DNA of 64,000 bases from Leptodactylus fallax (Eukaryota > Chordata > Amphibia > Anura > Leptodactylidae): the NCBI GenBank assembly GCA_947044405.1, contig CAMRHE010000077.1, positions 248,001 through 312,000 on the forward strand, in the 5' to 3' direction. The position numbers and the translations under genes were made by a program. Shown piece by piece: positions 14,051 to 26,411 of this stretch (its first letter is position 1; each line of letters opens with the position of its first letter). Below the pieces are notes generated by a model, which saw nothing but the letters and a program-made list of their open reading frames with translations, searched no databases and was not told the DNA's origin.

Positions 14051-14157
14051 GTAAATATCTGATAAATTGTATTTAGAATCCATTTTGTAAACTTTAAGGT
14101 TATATCATTTACAGATGTCACATGGTAACCACATCCCCCTCTCACTTTACCTCACAG

Positions 14158-14183
14158 GTATTGAGGAATATCACAAAGAACAG
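14158..14183 (+). CDS. Tiny exon before A, 26 nt, phase 1-0
   Basis: The acceptor (ctttacctcacag) and donor GTAAGA bound IEEYHKEQ, acidic and charged. The frame continues into REEMKHHTVGIF of the A exon at 15166. It corresponds to the exons at 2287 and 63421 (minus). Confidence 0.65.
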
Positions 14184-14568
14184 GTAAGATGTAATAAGAC
14201 TTCATGTCTCTATAGAAATACAGACAAATATCCTACAGCGTCCATATAAGAAGAGCACTGACCTCATCATGTCCTGGAGCAGCACTTTACTCTGGGTCAT
14301 AGCAGGAATTTTAGGAAAGGAATATCTCTAAGACATCTATATGCCCTAATCGGTCATGAAGACATGGGTTGTCTATGTGCAAGTCCTCAACTGGTTTCTA
14401 AGGGTCTGGAATCGTCCTCAATTAAACTTTTTTTCAATCTAGATTTACACATTTGACATAATTTGCTCATGAACTACACCCCAAGTCATTGTCCAATGTT
14501 TATGGACAATTGTGTTCTTTGATATTCATGGTAGAAATTTGTTCTATTAGGACACTTATAGGGTGAAT

Positions 14569-15018
14569 TTAAAGAGGTTTTCCAGGCTAAATAATATTTT
14601 CTAATTAGGCCGGGGGAAGTGAAAAAAAAAATAAAAAAATACACTCACCTGTCCCCGTTGCTTGCGTGTCCTCCCAGGGCGGTCCAGCTTGGTTGGCTGC
14701 CTTCTTCCTGATGAATTTCTTGCCGACTGTGACTTCCTGGTTCCCGATTGGCCTTAGTTATGTGACTTCTGAGGCCAATCAGTGGCCTCAGGAAAGGAAC
14801 CGGGGACGTCACAGGTAGTTCCCTATTTGAGGCCGCTGATTGACCTCAGCGGTCACGTGCAGCAGGGACTTCCGCTGGAAGAAAACAATGGAGCTGCAGG
14901 ACCAGACCGTTCGGAGGCGCTGGAGCACAGGGGACAGGCGAGTATGCTTTTCATTTCTTTTTTTCACCTCCCCCAGCCTAAGTATTAGATAAAATTTTAG
15001 GCTGGACAACCACTTTAA
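14569..15018. mobile_element. TTAA-flanked MITE
   Basis: TTAA at each end, with inverted termini (TTAAAGAGGTTTTCCAGGC against GCCTGGA...AGTGGTTGT...TTAA read from the right end) and no coding sequence. The 450-bp element fits a non-autonomous DNA transposon with TTAA target sites (piggyBac or Kolobok type). A truncated relative lies at about 62230-62381. Confidence 0.65.
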
Positions 15019-15165
15019 GCATGGTGTTATGGAAATATAGAACAATAGACAATGATCTCTGTGGCCTGTCACTTAAAATGTGAAGGATAAACATACTGTA
15101 TCTCCAGTTGGTGGAGTAATCCTCTACTTTAGTGTACATCTTCTATTTGTTCTCTTTCTTATCAG

Positions 15166-15439
15166 AGGGAAGAAATGAAACATCACACAGTTGGAATCTT
15201 CTCCAGATCCAGTGACAGGGAATACTCCTGGCTGGTGACAAACCTCAGATCAATCACCAATGTCACCGGTGTAAAGTGTTGCTCCATCTCTAATAACCAG
15301 TTCCTGAAATTCATGGATGTCCTCCAACAGTGCACATTCGGGATCATTTATCACAGCAAGAACAGAGGGAGAGTCAATGTCACCAATGTAACCGATTCTC
15401 TATATGATGAAGAACTGGAAACTCTTCATGCAATGCTTG
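15166..15439 (+). CDS. A exon 2: first half of alpha/beta domain
   Basis: The exon is 274 nt, phase 0-1 (acceptor ctctttcttatcag, donor GTAAGA). It encodes HHTVGIFSRSSDREYSWLV, GVKCCSISNNQFLKF, the core strand QCTFGIIYHSKNRGRVN, and DSLYDEELETLHAML, with the last Gly split to the B exon at 17565. The KNRGRVN...DSLYDEELE stretch is nearly identical in the minus-strand A exon at 59152, so this part of the domain is under constraint. Its A-to-B intron holds a (TA)n run and a Tc1 element. Confidence 0.8.
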
Positions 15440-15707
15440 GTAAGAGATGAGATATGGATAGTCATGTTCTTCCTTATAGATCTTATTTTCATGGATCATC
15501 ACAGTGGATGGAGTGTAGATGTAATGGAAGCAATAGGACTGAAAGAAGGTGAATGAAGAAAGTATAGAGAGAATATTGAGAAACCAACAATGTCCCTGAC
15601 AGTAGGAACATTAACCCTGGTTATATACAGCCATTATTCCACTATCCATAGATTGTTACATGGGTTGATCTGTGATTCCGGAGAAGAACGAGACTCTGAC
15701 AGACTTT

Positions 15708-15709
15708 TA

Positions 15710-15750
<41 letters not shown>
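15708..15750. repeat. (TA)n microsatellite
   Basis: A TA run adjoins the left end of the Tc1 element that follows, as expected for an element that targets TA. Confidence 0.9.
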
Positions 15751-15753
<3 letters not shown>

Positions 15754-17295
15754 ATATGAAAAAGTTTGGGCACCCCTATTAATCTTAATCATTTTTAGTT
15801 CTAAATATTTGGGTGTTTGCAACAGCCATTTCAATTTGATATATCTAATAACTGATGGACACAGTAATATTTCAGGATTGAAATGAGGTTTATTGTACTA
15901 ACAGAAAATGTGCAATATGCATTAAACCAAAATTTGACCGGTGCAAAAATTTGGGTACCCTTATCATTTTATTGATTTGAATACTCCTAACTACTTTTTA
16001 CTGACTTACTGAAGCACAAAATTGGTTTTGTAACCTCACTGAGCTTTGAACTTCATAGCCAGGTGTATCCAATCATGAGAAAAGGTATTTAAGGTGGCCA
16101 ATTGCAAGTTGTTCTCCTATTTGAATCTCCTCGGAAGAGTGGCATCATGGGCTCCTCAAAACAACTCTCAAATGATCTGAAAACAAAGATTGTTCAACAT
16201 AGTTGTTCAGGGGAAGGATACAAAAAGTTGTCTCAGAGATTTAACCTGTCAGTTTCCACTGTGAGGAACATAGTAAGGAAATGGAAGACCACAGGGACAG
16301 TTCTTGTTAAGCCCAGAAGTGGCAGGCCAAGAAAAATATCAGAAAGACAGAGAAGAAGAATGGTGAGAACAGTCAAGGACAATCCACAGACCACCTCCAA
16401 AGAGCTGCAGCATCATCTTGCTGCAGATGGTGTCACTGTGCATCGGTCAACAATACAGCACACTTTGCACAAGGAGAAGCTGTATGGGAGAGTGATGCGA
16501 AAGAAGCCGTTTCTGAAAGCACGCCACAAACAGAGTCGCCTGAGGTATGCAAAAGCACATTTGGACAAGCCAGCTTCATTTTGGAAGAAGGTCCTGTGGA
16601 CTGATGAAACAAAGATTGAGTTGTTTGGTCATACAAAAAGGCGTTATGCATGGCGTCAAAAAAACACAGCATTCCAAGAAAAACACTTGCTACCCACTGT
16701 AAAATTTGGTGGAGGTTCCATCATGCTTTGGGGCTGTGTGGCCAATGCCGGCACCGGGAATCTTGTTAAAGTTGAGGGTCGCATGGGTTCAACTCAGTAT
16801 CAGCAGATTCTTGAGAATAATGTACAAGAATCAGTGACGAATTTGAAGTTACGCCGGGGATGGATATTTCAGCAAGACAATGATCCAAAACACAGCTCCA
16901 AATCTACTCAGGCATTCATGCAGAGGAACAATTACAATGTTCTGGAATGGCCATCCCAGTCCCCAGACCTGAATATCATTGAACATCTGTGGGATAATTT
17001 GAAGCGGGCTGTCCATGCTCGGCGACCACAAACTGACGGCATTGTTTTGTAACAGGAATGGTCAAAAATACCTTCATCCAGGATCCAGGAACTGATTAAA
17101 AGCTACAGGAAGCGACTAGAGGCTGTTATTTTTGCAAAAGGAGGATCTACTAAATATTAATGTCACTTTTCTGTTGAGGTGCCCATACTTTTGCACCGGT
17201 CAAATTTTGGTTTAATGCATATTGCACATTTTCTGTTAGTACAATAAACCTCATTTCAATCCTGAAATATTACTGTGTCCATCAGTTATTAGATA
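15750..17295 (+). mobile_element. Tc1/mariner transposon, second family, 3' truncated
   Basis: The left end (GTCATATGAAAAAGTTTGGG) is the same family as the element at 30128; the usual first CA is missing. An inner repeat ends near the motif ACCGGTGCAAAA, giving two direct repeats per end in the manner of IR/DR elements. The right inverted repeat stops at 17295 (cagttattagata), lacking about 75 bp of the end. It lies in the intron between A exon 2 and B exon 3. Confidence 0.85.
16147..17159 (+). pseudogene. Tc1-type transposase, C-terminus broken
   Basis: From MGSSKQLSNDLKTKIV it runs through a paired-like helix-turn-helix (YKKLSQRFNLSVSTVRNIVR), a GRPRK-type AT-hook-like stretch, then [20 protein letters not shown] and DLNIIEHLWDNLK (DD34E). 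Compared with the intact copy at 30356-31378, a short deletion and changes near 17030 replace PSNLTELELF and introduce a stop at 17050-17052. The remaining C-terminal segment continues out of frame. Only a few other amino-acid differences separate the two copies. Confidence 0.9.
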
Positions 17296-17564
17296 AATTA
17301 TTGCCCAGAGTTCACATCAGTTAAAACAGAAATATTATTTGTCATTTTAGCAGTGGCTACAGAAGCAGCAGCCATAGTTGTTGGCACCTGCTTATTGCTT
17401 GTTTTCTGGGAAACTACTTCAAAGGTGACTACCAAAATGGTTATCACATTTGCAAAAATGCAAACCATGGCTGAAAATCCTGTTTGAGACCAAAAAAGTC
17501 TATAAACAAAAATAATAACAGAATAATAACCTCCAAGTTGATGTGGAATCTCTCCTGTGTGCAG

Positions 17565-17759
17565 GGAAGGAGAATGTGGTGGTGATCATTGATGATCTGG
17601 AGGACAGCAGTGACTCCCGGAAAAAGAAAATCCTGCAGGAACAGTACAGTATTGAGGAATGTGCCGCTGACTTACTCCTAGTGTCACACAGCGATAAGTC
17701 GGGTGTCCGTGTAATGGAAACGAAAATGCATAGACTAAAGACTCTTCTCCAAGGTCCAG
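17565..17759 (+). CDS. B exon 3: second half of alpha/beta domain
   Basis: The exon is 195 nt, phase 1-1 (acceptor ctcctgtgtgcag, donor GTAGGT). It encodes KENVVVIIDDLEDSSDSRKK, a helix, IEECAADLLLVSHSDK and MHRLKTLLQGP. It is the best preserved B exon and closes the domain begun at 15166. Confidence 0.8.
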
Positions 17760-20582
17760 GTAGGTTCATGTCATGAATATCAGATGTTCTATGCTCTGTC
17801 CACCAGGCCGTGGTCTACTGTGTGTTGGGTTATTGTCTGTTGAGTTTGGTTGGTGACTGCATGTTACTAGTAAAGAGTGTAAAGAATACAGAACAATGCT
17901 TGTGCGAAACATTTGCATATTTATCAGAAGATCGACCACAAGACAATGCCGAAACCATCTGTGGAATCATCTGTATGTGCTGAGAGCTGAGCACTCACCA
18001 GATCACTTTAATGTCCACAGTGCTCAACATAATCACCACTAATAAGGCCAAAAACAATGAAGATATTGGTATATTTGGTAATTTGGATGTACACATGGTC
18101 TCCCTGAGAATACCGGACCTGAGAAAAATCAGAATTGGGACACTCAGTATTGTAGCTTCACCTGAAAATTTAAGCCGTGTGCTAACTGACTGTCATGAAT
18201 GAACGGCACGGGACACACACGGATATCATCTATATGCCGCCCGTGCACCGGCCATGCTGCTGCGGCCCCTTTCATTCAATGAATAGGAGCCGCTGAAGCA
18301 GGGCCGCAAAATCAGGCAGGAATAGGATCTGTTCCATGTTTTGTGGCCTGGACTGTTGGCCCGCACACAGGACCGTGAAATGAATGGAGTGGAGCTTTAG
18401 CCTGAAACTAGTGCGCTGAAACATTTATTCTAAATTTCCTAAATCAATAGTTCTAGTTTGTAACTTCTTTTATTAACTCCTTCCGGATGCAGCAATTTTG
18501 TTTTAACATCCTATTTTTATTTATTTTTTCCTGTAAACATATGAGGGCTTGTTTTATTTTTTTCAAGATAAATTTTACTTCATATTGGCACCATTTAATA
18601 TTCTAATCAATGTATTGGAGGTCTGGAAAACAAATAATGAACTAGGGTAGAATTAGGAAAAACACTAAAGGACAAGTTCTCTTTAGTTACCCCCACCCAG
18701 TTTAATGTTCCACAGTGCCCCCACCAGAATAATGCTCCACAGTGACTCCACATAGTATAATATGCACCTCACAGTGCCCCCACCAGTATAATGCTCCACA
18801 GTGGCCCCACACATTATAATATGCACCCCACAGTACCTCCACCCAGTATAATGCTCTACAGAGGCAACACACAGTACCAAAACCATTTTCTTCAAGGTTT
18901 TCTTTTTACAGCTTTAACTATGCAGTACACAGGACAAGTTACTTTCAGTTACCCTCACCCAGTATAATGCTCCACAGTGGCCCCACACAGTATAATAAGT
19001 ACCCCACAGTGCCCCCACCAGAATAATGCTCCACAGTGGCCCCACACAGTATAATATGCTCCCCACAGTGCCCCCACCAGCATAATGCTCCATAATACCT
19101 TTAACCTAGCTTGGATTTGGTTAAGGACTCTTGTTTTTCATTAAATAAATTAAATACAATATCACAATATACTAACACAACTCTTGAACAGTTGCAAGTC
19201 ACATCACAACCAGTGGGTGGCTGTGCCTAGACACATGTACCATATCACTTTGTGACATTCAGAAAAGAAATACTAACTATCCTTTGATATCATCTATCTG
19301 GACATGTCCAGTGAAGAGGAAAGGTAAGGCAGGGCACATCTGTATCCCAATATAGCTGTAGTAAAAGATTGTTACTGGTCCAGACACATGTTCAGAAAGA
19401 CTTACAGGAATGACAAACAGATTTCTGGACAGGGAATATATATCACATCTGCATCAAACACTACAAAATGCAAATCCACCCCTGCCATGACGAGAGACAT
19501 CAACCTCCAATTAGGTCCCTTTCATTCATAAATACCATGGGACCATGGGAAGTCCTGTTTGACGTCCTACAGGTAACATGTCCCTCCCTACTACCTCCTG
19601 CTTTCCTAGTATTGTCATGTATATACAGCCTGACAAGTATCATTGATCTCACTATTCCTCGCTACTACCAAATGTTTTATGGTGGGTTCTAAGGATAGTG
19701 AGAATCAAGAATGTCACACACCAATGATTTTAGTGAATTTAATGAACTCCTATATGTATATCCCCCAACCTAAACCCATAAATAACATCAAAAAGTACAA
19801 TTGTATTCATAAATGTATTAAATATCCAAAGTAAATGAGAGCAAACAACTAAAAACATATTAAAATCACACCGAACATAAGAGGGGAGGAGGTCGTGTCT
19901 GACAACACCAAACACCACTACACATACATTACATTACATATATAGCCATAAATGAATAGAAATAAATTGATATATGCACCAAATTAATGATAATGAAATA
20001 ATAAATATAGATAAATAATATACATTATAAAGAATAATACATATATAAATATATACAGTGCACAGTGCTATCAATGGATGTTACTCATATCATATAACAA
20101 AATATCTGTATACATTGTAAATGTGTCTAAGTGCATGGAGATATAAATATTGACATAAATATACATATATAAGGAACATTCAACTGTAATATCAATCATT
20201 AACATATATACAGTGCATATATACAAATATCACTATAGTCACTAGATACAAAGCAATTCATGCAGTAGTAGATAAGATACCAATGTGCAGCAGTGAGCTC
20301 CAGACACGTCCTCCAGCCCTCAGCTCCTACTTACATTTCGCTCCATCTTCCTCTGGGTCTGATTTTAGTGATTTTAATAAGCAAGACAAACAAGTAAGTA
20401 AAGCATAATAAGCAGGAATATAAGGAACATGTTTGGAATGTGACCTTGTCCCCTGTATCAGACAGCGAAGCCAACAAATCTACTAATACAAAGCTAGAAT
20501 AGAAATGGGAGAACCATCAAGACTAACAAAATTAACCCTTCCCAATACTGTGACTGACAAATTGTTATTTTAATCTCTTAAG
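17760..20582. other. Intron with dispersed repeats and start of duplicated units
   Basis: No supported exon. 18190-18400 is a GC-rich dispersed repeat. From about 18420 the sequence belongs to the ~2.6-kb duplicated block that recurs from 21000 and 23570. Confidence 0.5.
18685..19095. repeat. ~31-bp minisatellite
   Basis: Repeats of cagtataatgctccacagt with ggccccacac between make a degenerate tandem array. The same array occurs at 21340-21735, 23893-23998 and 27395-27735. Short ORFs across it are artefacts. Confidence 0.85.
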
Positions 20583-20639
20583 ATTTAGCCAAATATGATC
20601 AAGGAAACAAAAGCACACAGAGAAGAAACTCTCCATATG
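20583..20639 (+). CDS. 57-nt linker exon (KYD type), copy 3
   Basis: The acceptor is aatctcttaag (AAG rather than CAG) and the donor GTAAGG. It encodes LAKYDQGNKSTQRRNSPY. The phase is 1-1. Confidence 0.6.
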
Positions 20640-20808
20640 GTAAGGATCTGATTCTGATATTCTTCACTGATCTGGTGGCAGACATATTAGATGTCTAATA
20701 GATAAGTACAGTAATGAGAAATAAGATGCTGAGAAATGTTGTTCTTTTTGTCCTTTCATCTTCTGTATTTCTGGCATTGTTATATTATACATTGTGTCTT
20801 CTCCGCAG

Positions 20809-20859
20809 ATTCCATTACGCCTGAACCCAGAAGTCAGAGCATACGATATTCTCCTGATG
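20809..20859 (+). CDS. 51-nt linker exon (EPRSQSTRY type), copy 3
   Basis: The acceptor cttctccgcag and donor GTAAAT bound SITPEPRSQSIRYSPD. The phase is 1-1. Confidence 0.6.
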
Positions 20860-21339
20860 GTAAATATCTGATAAATTGTATTTAGATTCCTTTTTGTACA
20901 CTATAAGGTTATATTATATATCAATCCACTCCAGGCTTTGGCTCAAGAAAACGCAGTAAAATCTGCAACATAAAAAGTTGTGCTTCCACAACACGGAGCT
21001 TTAGCCTTAAAGTGCACTGAAACTTCTATTATAAATTTCCTAAATCAATAGTTCTAGTTTGTAACCTCCTTTATTAACTCCTTCAGGATGCAGCAATTTT
21101 GTTTTACATCCTATTTTTATTTATTTTTTCCTGTAAACATATAAGGGCTTGTTTTATTTTTTTCAAGATAAATTTTACTTCATATTGGCACCATTTAATA
21201 TTCTATACAATGTATTGGAGGTCTGGAAAACAAATAATGAACTAGGATGGAATTAGAAAAAACACACTTGCACCATTTTCTTCAAGGTTTTGTTTTCACA
21301 GCTTTCACTATACACTACGAAGGACAAGTTACCTTTAGT

Positions 21340-21735
21340 TACCCCCACCCAGTATAATGTTCCACAGTGGCCCCACATAGTATAATATGCCCCCCAGAGT
21401 GTCCCCACCAGAATAATGCTCCACAGTGGACCTACACAATATAATATGCACCCCACTGTGCCCCTGCCTGTATAATGCTCCACAGTGGCCCCATATAGTA
21501 CCAAAACCATTTTCTTCAAGGTTTTCTTTTTACAGCTTTAACTATGCAGTACAAAGGACAAGTTACCTTCAGTTACCCTCGCCCAGTATAATGTTCTACA
21601 GTGGACCCATACAGTAGAATATGCTCCCCACAGTGCCCCCACCAGAATAATGCTCCACAGTGGCACCACATAGTATAATATACTCCCCACAGTACCCCCA
21701 CCAGTATTAATCTCCACAGTGGCCCCACACGGTTG
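21340..21735. repeat. ~31-bp minisatellite, second array
   Basis: Same unit (cagtataatgctccacagt) as at 18685, in the second tandem block. Confidence 0.85.
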
Positions 21736-23152
21736 TTACCTATGTAGCAAGCACTTACCACTACAGTGGAGTTTACCTTTATCTTAGCTTGGATTTGGTT
21801 AAGGACTCTTGTTTTTCATGAAATAAACTCTTGAACAGTTGCAAGTCACATCACAACCAGTGGGTGGCTGTGCCTAGACACATATAGCATATTACTTTGT
21901 GACATTCAGAAAAGAAATACTAACTATCCTGTGACATCTATCTGGACATGTCCAGTGAAGAGGAAAGGTAAGGCAGGGCACATCTGTATCCCAATATAGC
22001 TGTAGTAAAAGATTGTTACTGGTCCAGACACACAGAAAGTGTTACAGGAATGACAAACAGATATCTGGACAGGGAATATATATAACATCTGCATCAAACA
22101 CTACAAAATGCAAATACACCCCTGCCGTGACGAGAGACATCAACCTCCAATTAGGTCCCTTTCATTCATAAATATCATGGGACCATGGGAAGTCCTGTTT
22201 GCAGTCCTACAGGTAACATGTCCCTCCCATACTACCTCCTGCTTTCCTAGTATTGTCATGTATATACAGCCTGACAAGTATCAGTGATCTCACTATTCCT
22301 CGCTACTACCAAATGTTTTATGGTGGGTTCTAAGGATAGTGAGAATCAAGAATGTCACACACCAATGATTTTAGTGAATTTAATGAACTCCTATATGTAT
22401 ATCCCCCAACCAAAACCCATAAATAACATCAAAAATGTACAATTGTATTCATAAGTGTATTAAATATCCAAACACCACTACACATACATTATATTACATA
22501 TATAGCCATAAATGAATAGAAATAAATTGATATATGCTCCAAACTAATGATAACGAAATAATAAATATAGATAAATAATATACATTATAAAGAATAATAC
22601 ATATATAAATGTATACAGTGCACAGTGCTATCAATGGATGTTACTCATATCATATAACAAAATATCTGTATATATTGTAAATGTGTCAGAGTGCATGGAG
22701 ATATAAATATTGACCTACATATACAGTATATATATAAGGAACATTCAACTATAATATTAATCATTAACATATATACAGTGCATATATACAAATATCACTA
22801 TAGCCACTAGATACAAAGCAATTCATGCAGTAGTAGATAAGATACCAATGTGCAGCAGTGAGCTCCAGACACGTCCTCCAGCCCTCAGCACCTACGTACG
22901 TTTCGCCCCATCTTCCTCTGGGGATGATTTTAGTGATTTTAATAAGCAAGACAAACAAGTGAGTAAAGGATAATAAACAGTAATATAAGGAACAGGTTTG
23001 GAATGTGACCTTGTCCCCTGTATCAGACAGCGAAGCCAACAAATCTACTAATACAAAGCTAGAATAGAAATGGAAGAACCATCAAGACTAACAAAATTAA
23101 CCCTTCCCAATACCGTGACTGACAAATTGTTATTTAATCTCTTAAAATGTAG

Positions 23153-23203
23153 CCAAATATGATCAAGGAAACAAAAGCACACAGAGAAGAAACTCTCCAT
23201 ATG
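23153..23203 (+). CDS. KYD-type linker exon, copy 4, shifted or lost acceptor
   Basis: The normal acceptor AG has mutated (cttaaaatgt instead of cttaagattt). The next AG (aaatgtag at 23151-23152) would start the exon 6 nt later and still keep phase 1, giving KYDQGNKSTQRRNSPY in 51 nt. The donor GTAAGG is intact. Either this exon is shortened by two codons or it is dead. Confidence 0.4.
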
Positions 23204-23372
23204 GTAAGGATCTGATTCTGATATTCTTCACTGATCTGGTGGCAGACATATTACATGTCTAATAGATAAGTACAGTAATGAGAAATAAAATGCTGAGAAA
23301 TGTAGTTCTTTTTGTCCCTTCATCTTCTGTATTTCTGGCATTGTTATATTATACATTGTGTCTTCTCCGCAG

Positions 23373-23423
23373 ATTCCATTATGCATGAACCTAGAAGTCA
23401 GAGCACACGATATTTTGCTGATG
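23373..23423 (+). CDS. 51-nt linker exon (EPRSQSTRY type), copy 4
   Basis: The acceptor cttctccgcag and donor GTAAAT bound SIMHEPRSQSTRYFAD. The phase is 1-1. Confidence 0.6.
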
Positions 23424-23892
23424 GTAAATATCTGATAAATTGTATTTAGATTCCTTTTTGTACACTATAAGGTTAATATTTAATGCACTCCAGGCTTTGG
23501 CTCAAAAAACACAATAAAATCTGCAACATAAAAAGTTGTGCTTCCACAACATGGAGCTTTAGCCTTAAAGTGCACTGAAACTTCTATTATAAATTTCCTA
23601 CATCAATAGTTTTTTGTAACCTCCTTTATTAACTCCTTCAGGATGCAGCAATTTTGTTTTACATCCTATTTTTATTTATTTTTTCCTGTAAACATATGAG
23701 GGCTTGTTTTAATTTCTTCAAAACAAATTTTACTTCATATTGGCACCATTTAATATTCTATACAATGTATTGGAGGTCTGGAAAACAAATAATGAACTAG
23801 GATGGAATTAGAAAAAACACACTTGCACCATTTTCTTCAAGGTTTTGTTTTTACAGCTTTCACTATGCAGTACAAAGGACAAGTTACCTTTA

Positions 23893-23998
23893 GTTACCCC
23901 CACCCAGTATAATGCTCCACAGTGGACACACACAATATAATATGCACCCCACAGTACCTCCACCCAGTATAATGCTCCACAGTGGCCCCATACAGTTT
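23893..23998. repeat. ~31-bp minisatellite, third array
   Basis: A short array of the cagtataatgctccacagt unit in the third tandem block. Confidence 0.8.
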
Positions 23999-24608
23999 TT
24001 ACACACTTAGCAAGCACTTACCACTACAGAGGAGTTTACCTTTAACTTAGCTTGGATTTGGTTAAGGAATCTTATTTTTCATGAAATAAATTAAATATAA
24101 TATCATAGTATAGTAACACAACTCTTGAACAGCTGCAAATCACATCACAGCCATTAGGTGTCTGCGCATAGACACATATAGCATATCACTTTGTGACATT
24201 CAGAAAACAGTATTGTCCTGAAATGCTAACTATCCTGTGACATCTATCTGGACAAGAGGAAAGGTAAGGCAGGGCACATCTGTATCCCAATATAGCTGTA
24301 GTAAAAGAGTGTTAGTGTTCCAGACACACAGAAAGAGTTACAAGAATGACAAACAGATATTTGGACAGGGAATATATATAACATCTGCATCAAACACTAA
24401 AGAATGCAAATCCACCCCTGCCGTGACGAGAGACATCAACCTCCAGTTAGGTCCCTTCCATTCATAAATACCATCCTACATCATGGATATCGTAAAAAAT
24501 ATGCAAAAAAGTCTATTCTGAAATAGAGGCCATATGGGACAAAAAGAAAACAATTCAATACAATGGGCTGATGTGGTCAGTTTTACAGAAAGTCTAAACA
24601 GTCTTTCT

Positions 24609-24695
24609 TGGTAACTATTTATTTATTTATTTATGCTTACTTGTATAGCTCCATCATATTCCGCAGCGCTTTACAGACATTGTCAGTCTAACTAC
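24609..24695 (-). mobile_element. SINE tail fragment (V-SINE-like)
   Basis: Read on the minus strand, this matches the 3' part of the SINE at 59579 (AATGTCTGTAAAGCGCTGCG, then ATATGATGG and a TAAA-type tail). Only the tail is present. Confidence 0.6.
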
Positions 24696-24784
24696 GTCGC
24701 GGCACTTTCCTGTTCCTCCAATGTTCTCTATTGCTTCTCTTCTGACACTTTCCTGCTCTAATTACATTTTTATTTTATTTTCAG

Positions 24785-24835
24785 ACCAAACGTGGAATCA
24801 TGGAAGAATGGAAATTCCTGTTTGCAGTCCTACAG
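24785..24835 (+). CDS. Candidate 51-nt exon, phase 1-1
   Basis: A T-rich acceptor (attttattttcag) and a GTAACA donor bound 51 open nucleotides encoding QTWNHGRMEIPVCSPT. Its 3' part (cctgtttgcagtcctacag) also occurs at 22195-22211 and, in altered form, at 19555-19571, but without the acceptor. It may be a further linker exon of this copy or chance. Confidence 0.25.
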
Positions 24836-25761
24836 GTAACATGTCCCTCCCATACTACCTCCTGTTTCCTAGTATTGTCATGTATATACAGCCTGACAAG
24901 TATCAGTGATCTCTCTATTCCTCGCTACTACCAAATGTTTTATGGTGAGTTCTAAGGATAGTGAGAATCAAGAATGTCACACACCAATGATTTTAGTGAA
25001 TTTAATGAACTCCTATATGTATATCCCCCAACCTAAACCCATAAATAACAGCAAAAAGTACAATTGTATTAATGTATTAAATATCCAAACACCACTACAC
25101 ATACATTATATAACATATATAACCATAAATGAATAGAAATAAATTGATATATGCACCAATGATAATGATAACGAAATAATAAATATAGATAAATAATATA
25201 CATTATAAATAATACATATATAAATATATACAGTGCACAGTGCTATCAATGGATGTTACTTGTTATATGATATAACAAAATATCTGTATACACTAAAAAT
25301 GTGTCAAAGTGCATGGAGATATAAATATTGACATACATATACATATATAAGGAACATTCAAATATAATATGAATCATTTACATATTGAGAAATACAGTGC
25401 ATATATACAAATATCACTATAGCCACTAGATACAAAGCAATTCATGCAGTAGTAGATAAGATACCAATGTGCAGCAGTGAGCTCCAGCCATGTCCTCCAG
25501 CCCTCAGCCCCTAAGTACGTTTTGCCACATCTTCCTCTGGGGATGATTTTAGTTAATAAGTAAAACAAACAAGTGAGTAAAGGATAATAAACAAGACTAT
25601 AAGGAACAGGTTTGGAATGTGACCTTGTCCCCTGTATCAGACAGCGAAGCCAACAAATCTACTAATACAAAGCTAGAATAGAAATGGGAGAAGCATCAAG
25701 ACTAACAAAATTAACCCTTCCCAATACCATGACTGACAAATTGTTATTTTAACCTCATCAG

Positions 25762-25806
25762 ATTTAGCCATATATGATCAAGGAAACAAGAGCACACTGA
25801 GAAAAA
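25762..25806 (+). CDS. KYD-type linker exon, copy 5, 12 nt shorter
   Basis: The acceptor aacctcatcag and donor GTAAGG are present, but 12 nt before the donor are deleted, leaving 45 nt that encode LAIYDQGNKSTLRK. Phase 1-1 is kept. No 51-nt exon follows; the sequence is deleted just past tctaatagataagta. Confidence 0.45.
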
Positions 25807-26411
25807 GTAAGGATCTGATTCTGATATTCTTCACTGATCTGGTGTCAGACATATTAGATGTCTAATAGATAAGTATGGTAAATGTGTCAAAGTGCCTGGA
25901 GCTATAAATAATGATGCATATATGTATATATTTTTATTTAAGTATACGGAACATCCAACTATAATATTAATCAATTAAATATTAAGATATTTAGTGCAGT
26001 AGTAGATATGATCCCCATGTGCAGCAGTGAGCTCCAGCTACGACCTCCAGCCCTCAGCACCTACGTACGTTTCACCTCTGGGGGCTGATTTTAGTGATAA
26101 TTAGTTTATTAGTTAATAAGCAAGACAATCAAGTGAGTAAAGGATAATAAACAGGAATATAAGGAACAGGTTTGGAATGTGACCTTGTCCCCTGTATCAG
26201 ACAGCGAAGCCAACAAATCTACTAATACAAAGCTAGAATAGAAATGGGAGAATCATCAAGACTAACAATTTTTTTTAATTGAGAAAATTCCCTCTTTATT
26301 TATTCTCTACTTTATCATGGATTCCTCATTTACCTAACCTCTAGTTTTACTATTTCATTTTTCTTGGTTATTTTCTCCACCAACCTCTCATTGACTCCCT
26401 GCTAATATATA
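25807..26411. other. Decayed end of the tandem block
   Basis: This stretch holds partial copies of the unit intron (agatacgacctccagccctcag-type region near 26030, then gacagcgaagccaacaaatc near 26205) but no exon. Confidence 0.5.

Larger units (their letters stand above)
18420..26270 (+). repeat. Tandem ~2.6-kb units carrying linker exons
   Basis: Equivalent points recur: the KYD exon at 20583, 23147 (aligned) and 25762; the block gactgacaaattgttatttt before it; the AT-rich block at 19730, 22370 and 24990; and the sequence catttcattcataaatacc at 19520, 22160 and 24460. Spacing is 2,564 and 2,615 bp. The third unit lacks the 51-nt exon, and a stub at 26100-26270 ends before its exon. Shorter versions without the minisatellite lie at about 10280-11600 and 13345-14100. 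Boundaries are approximate. Confidence 0.75.

Noticed and set aside
18683..18895. ORFs with repeated CGALYW-like words here and at 21253, 21573, 23808 and 27305
   Set aside because: They are frames through the 31-bp minisatellite and lack splice or codon signs of a gene.
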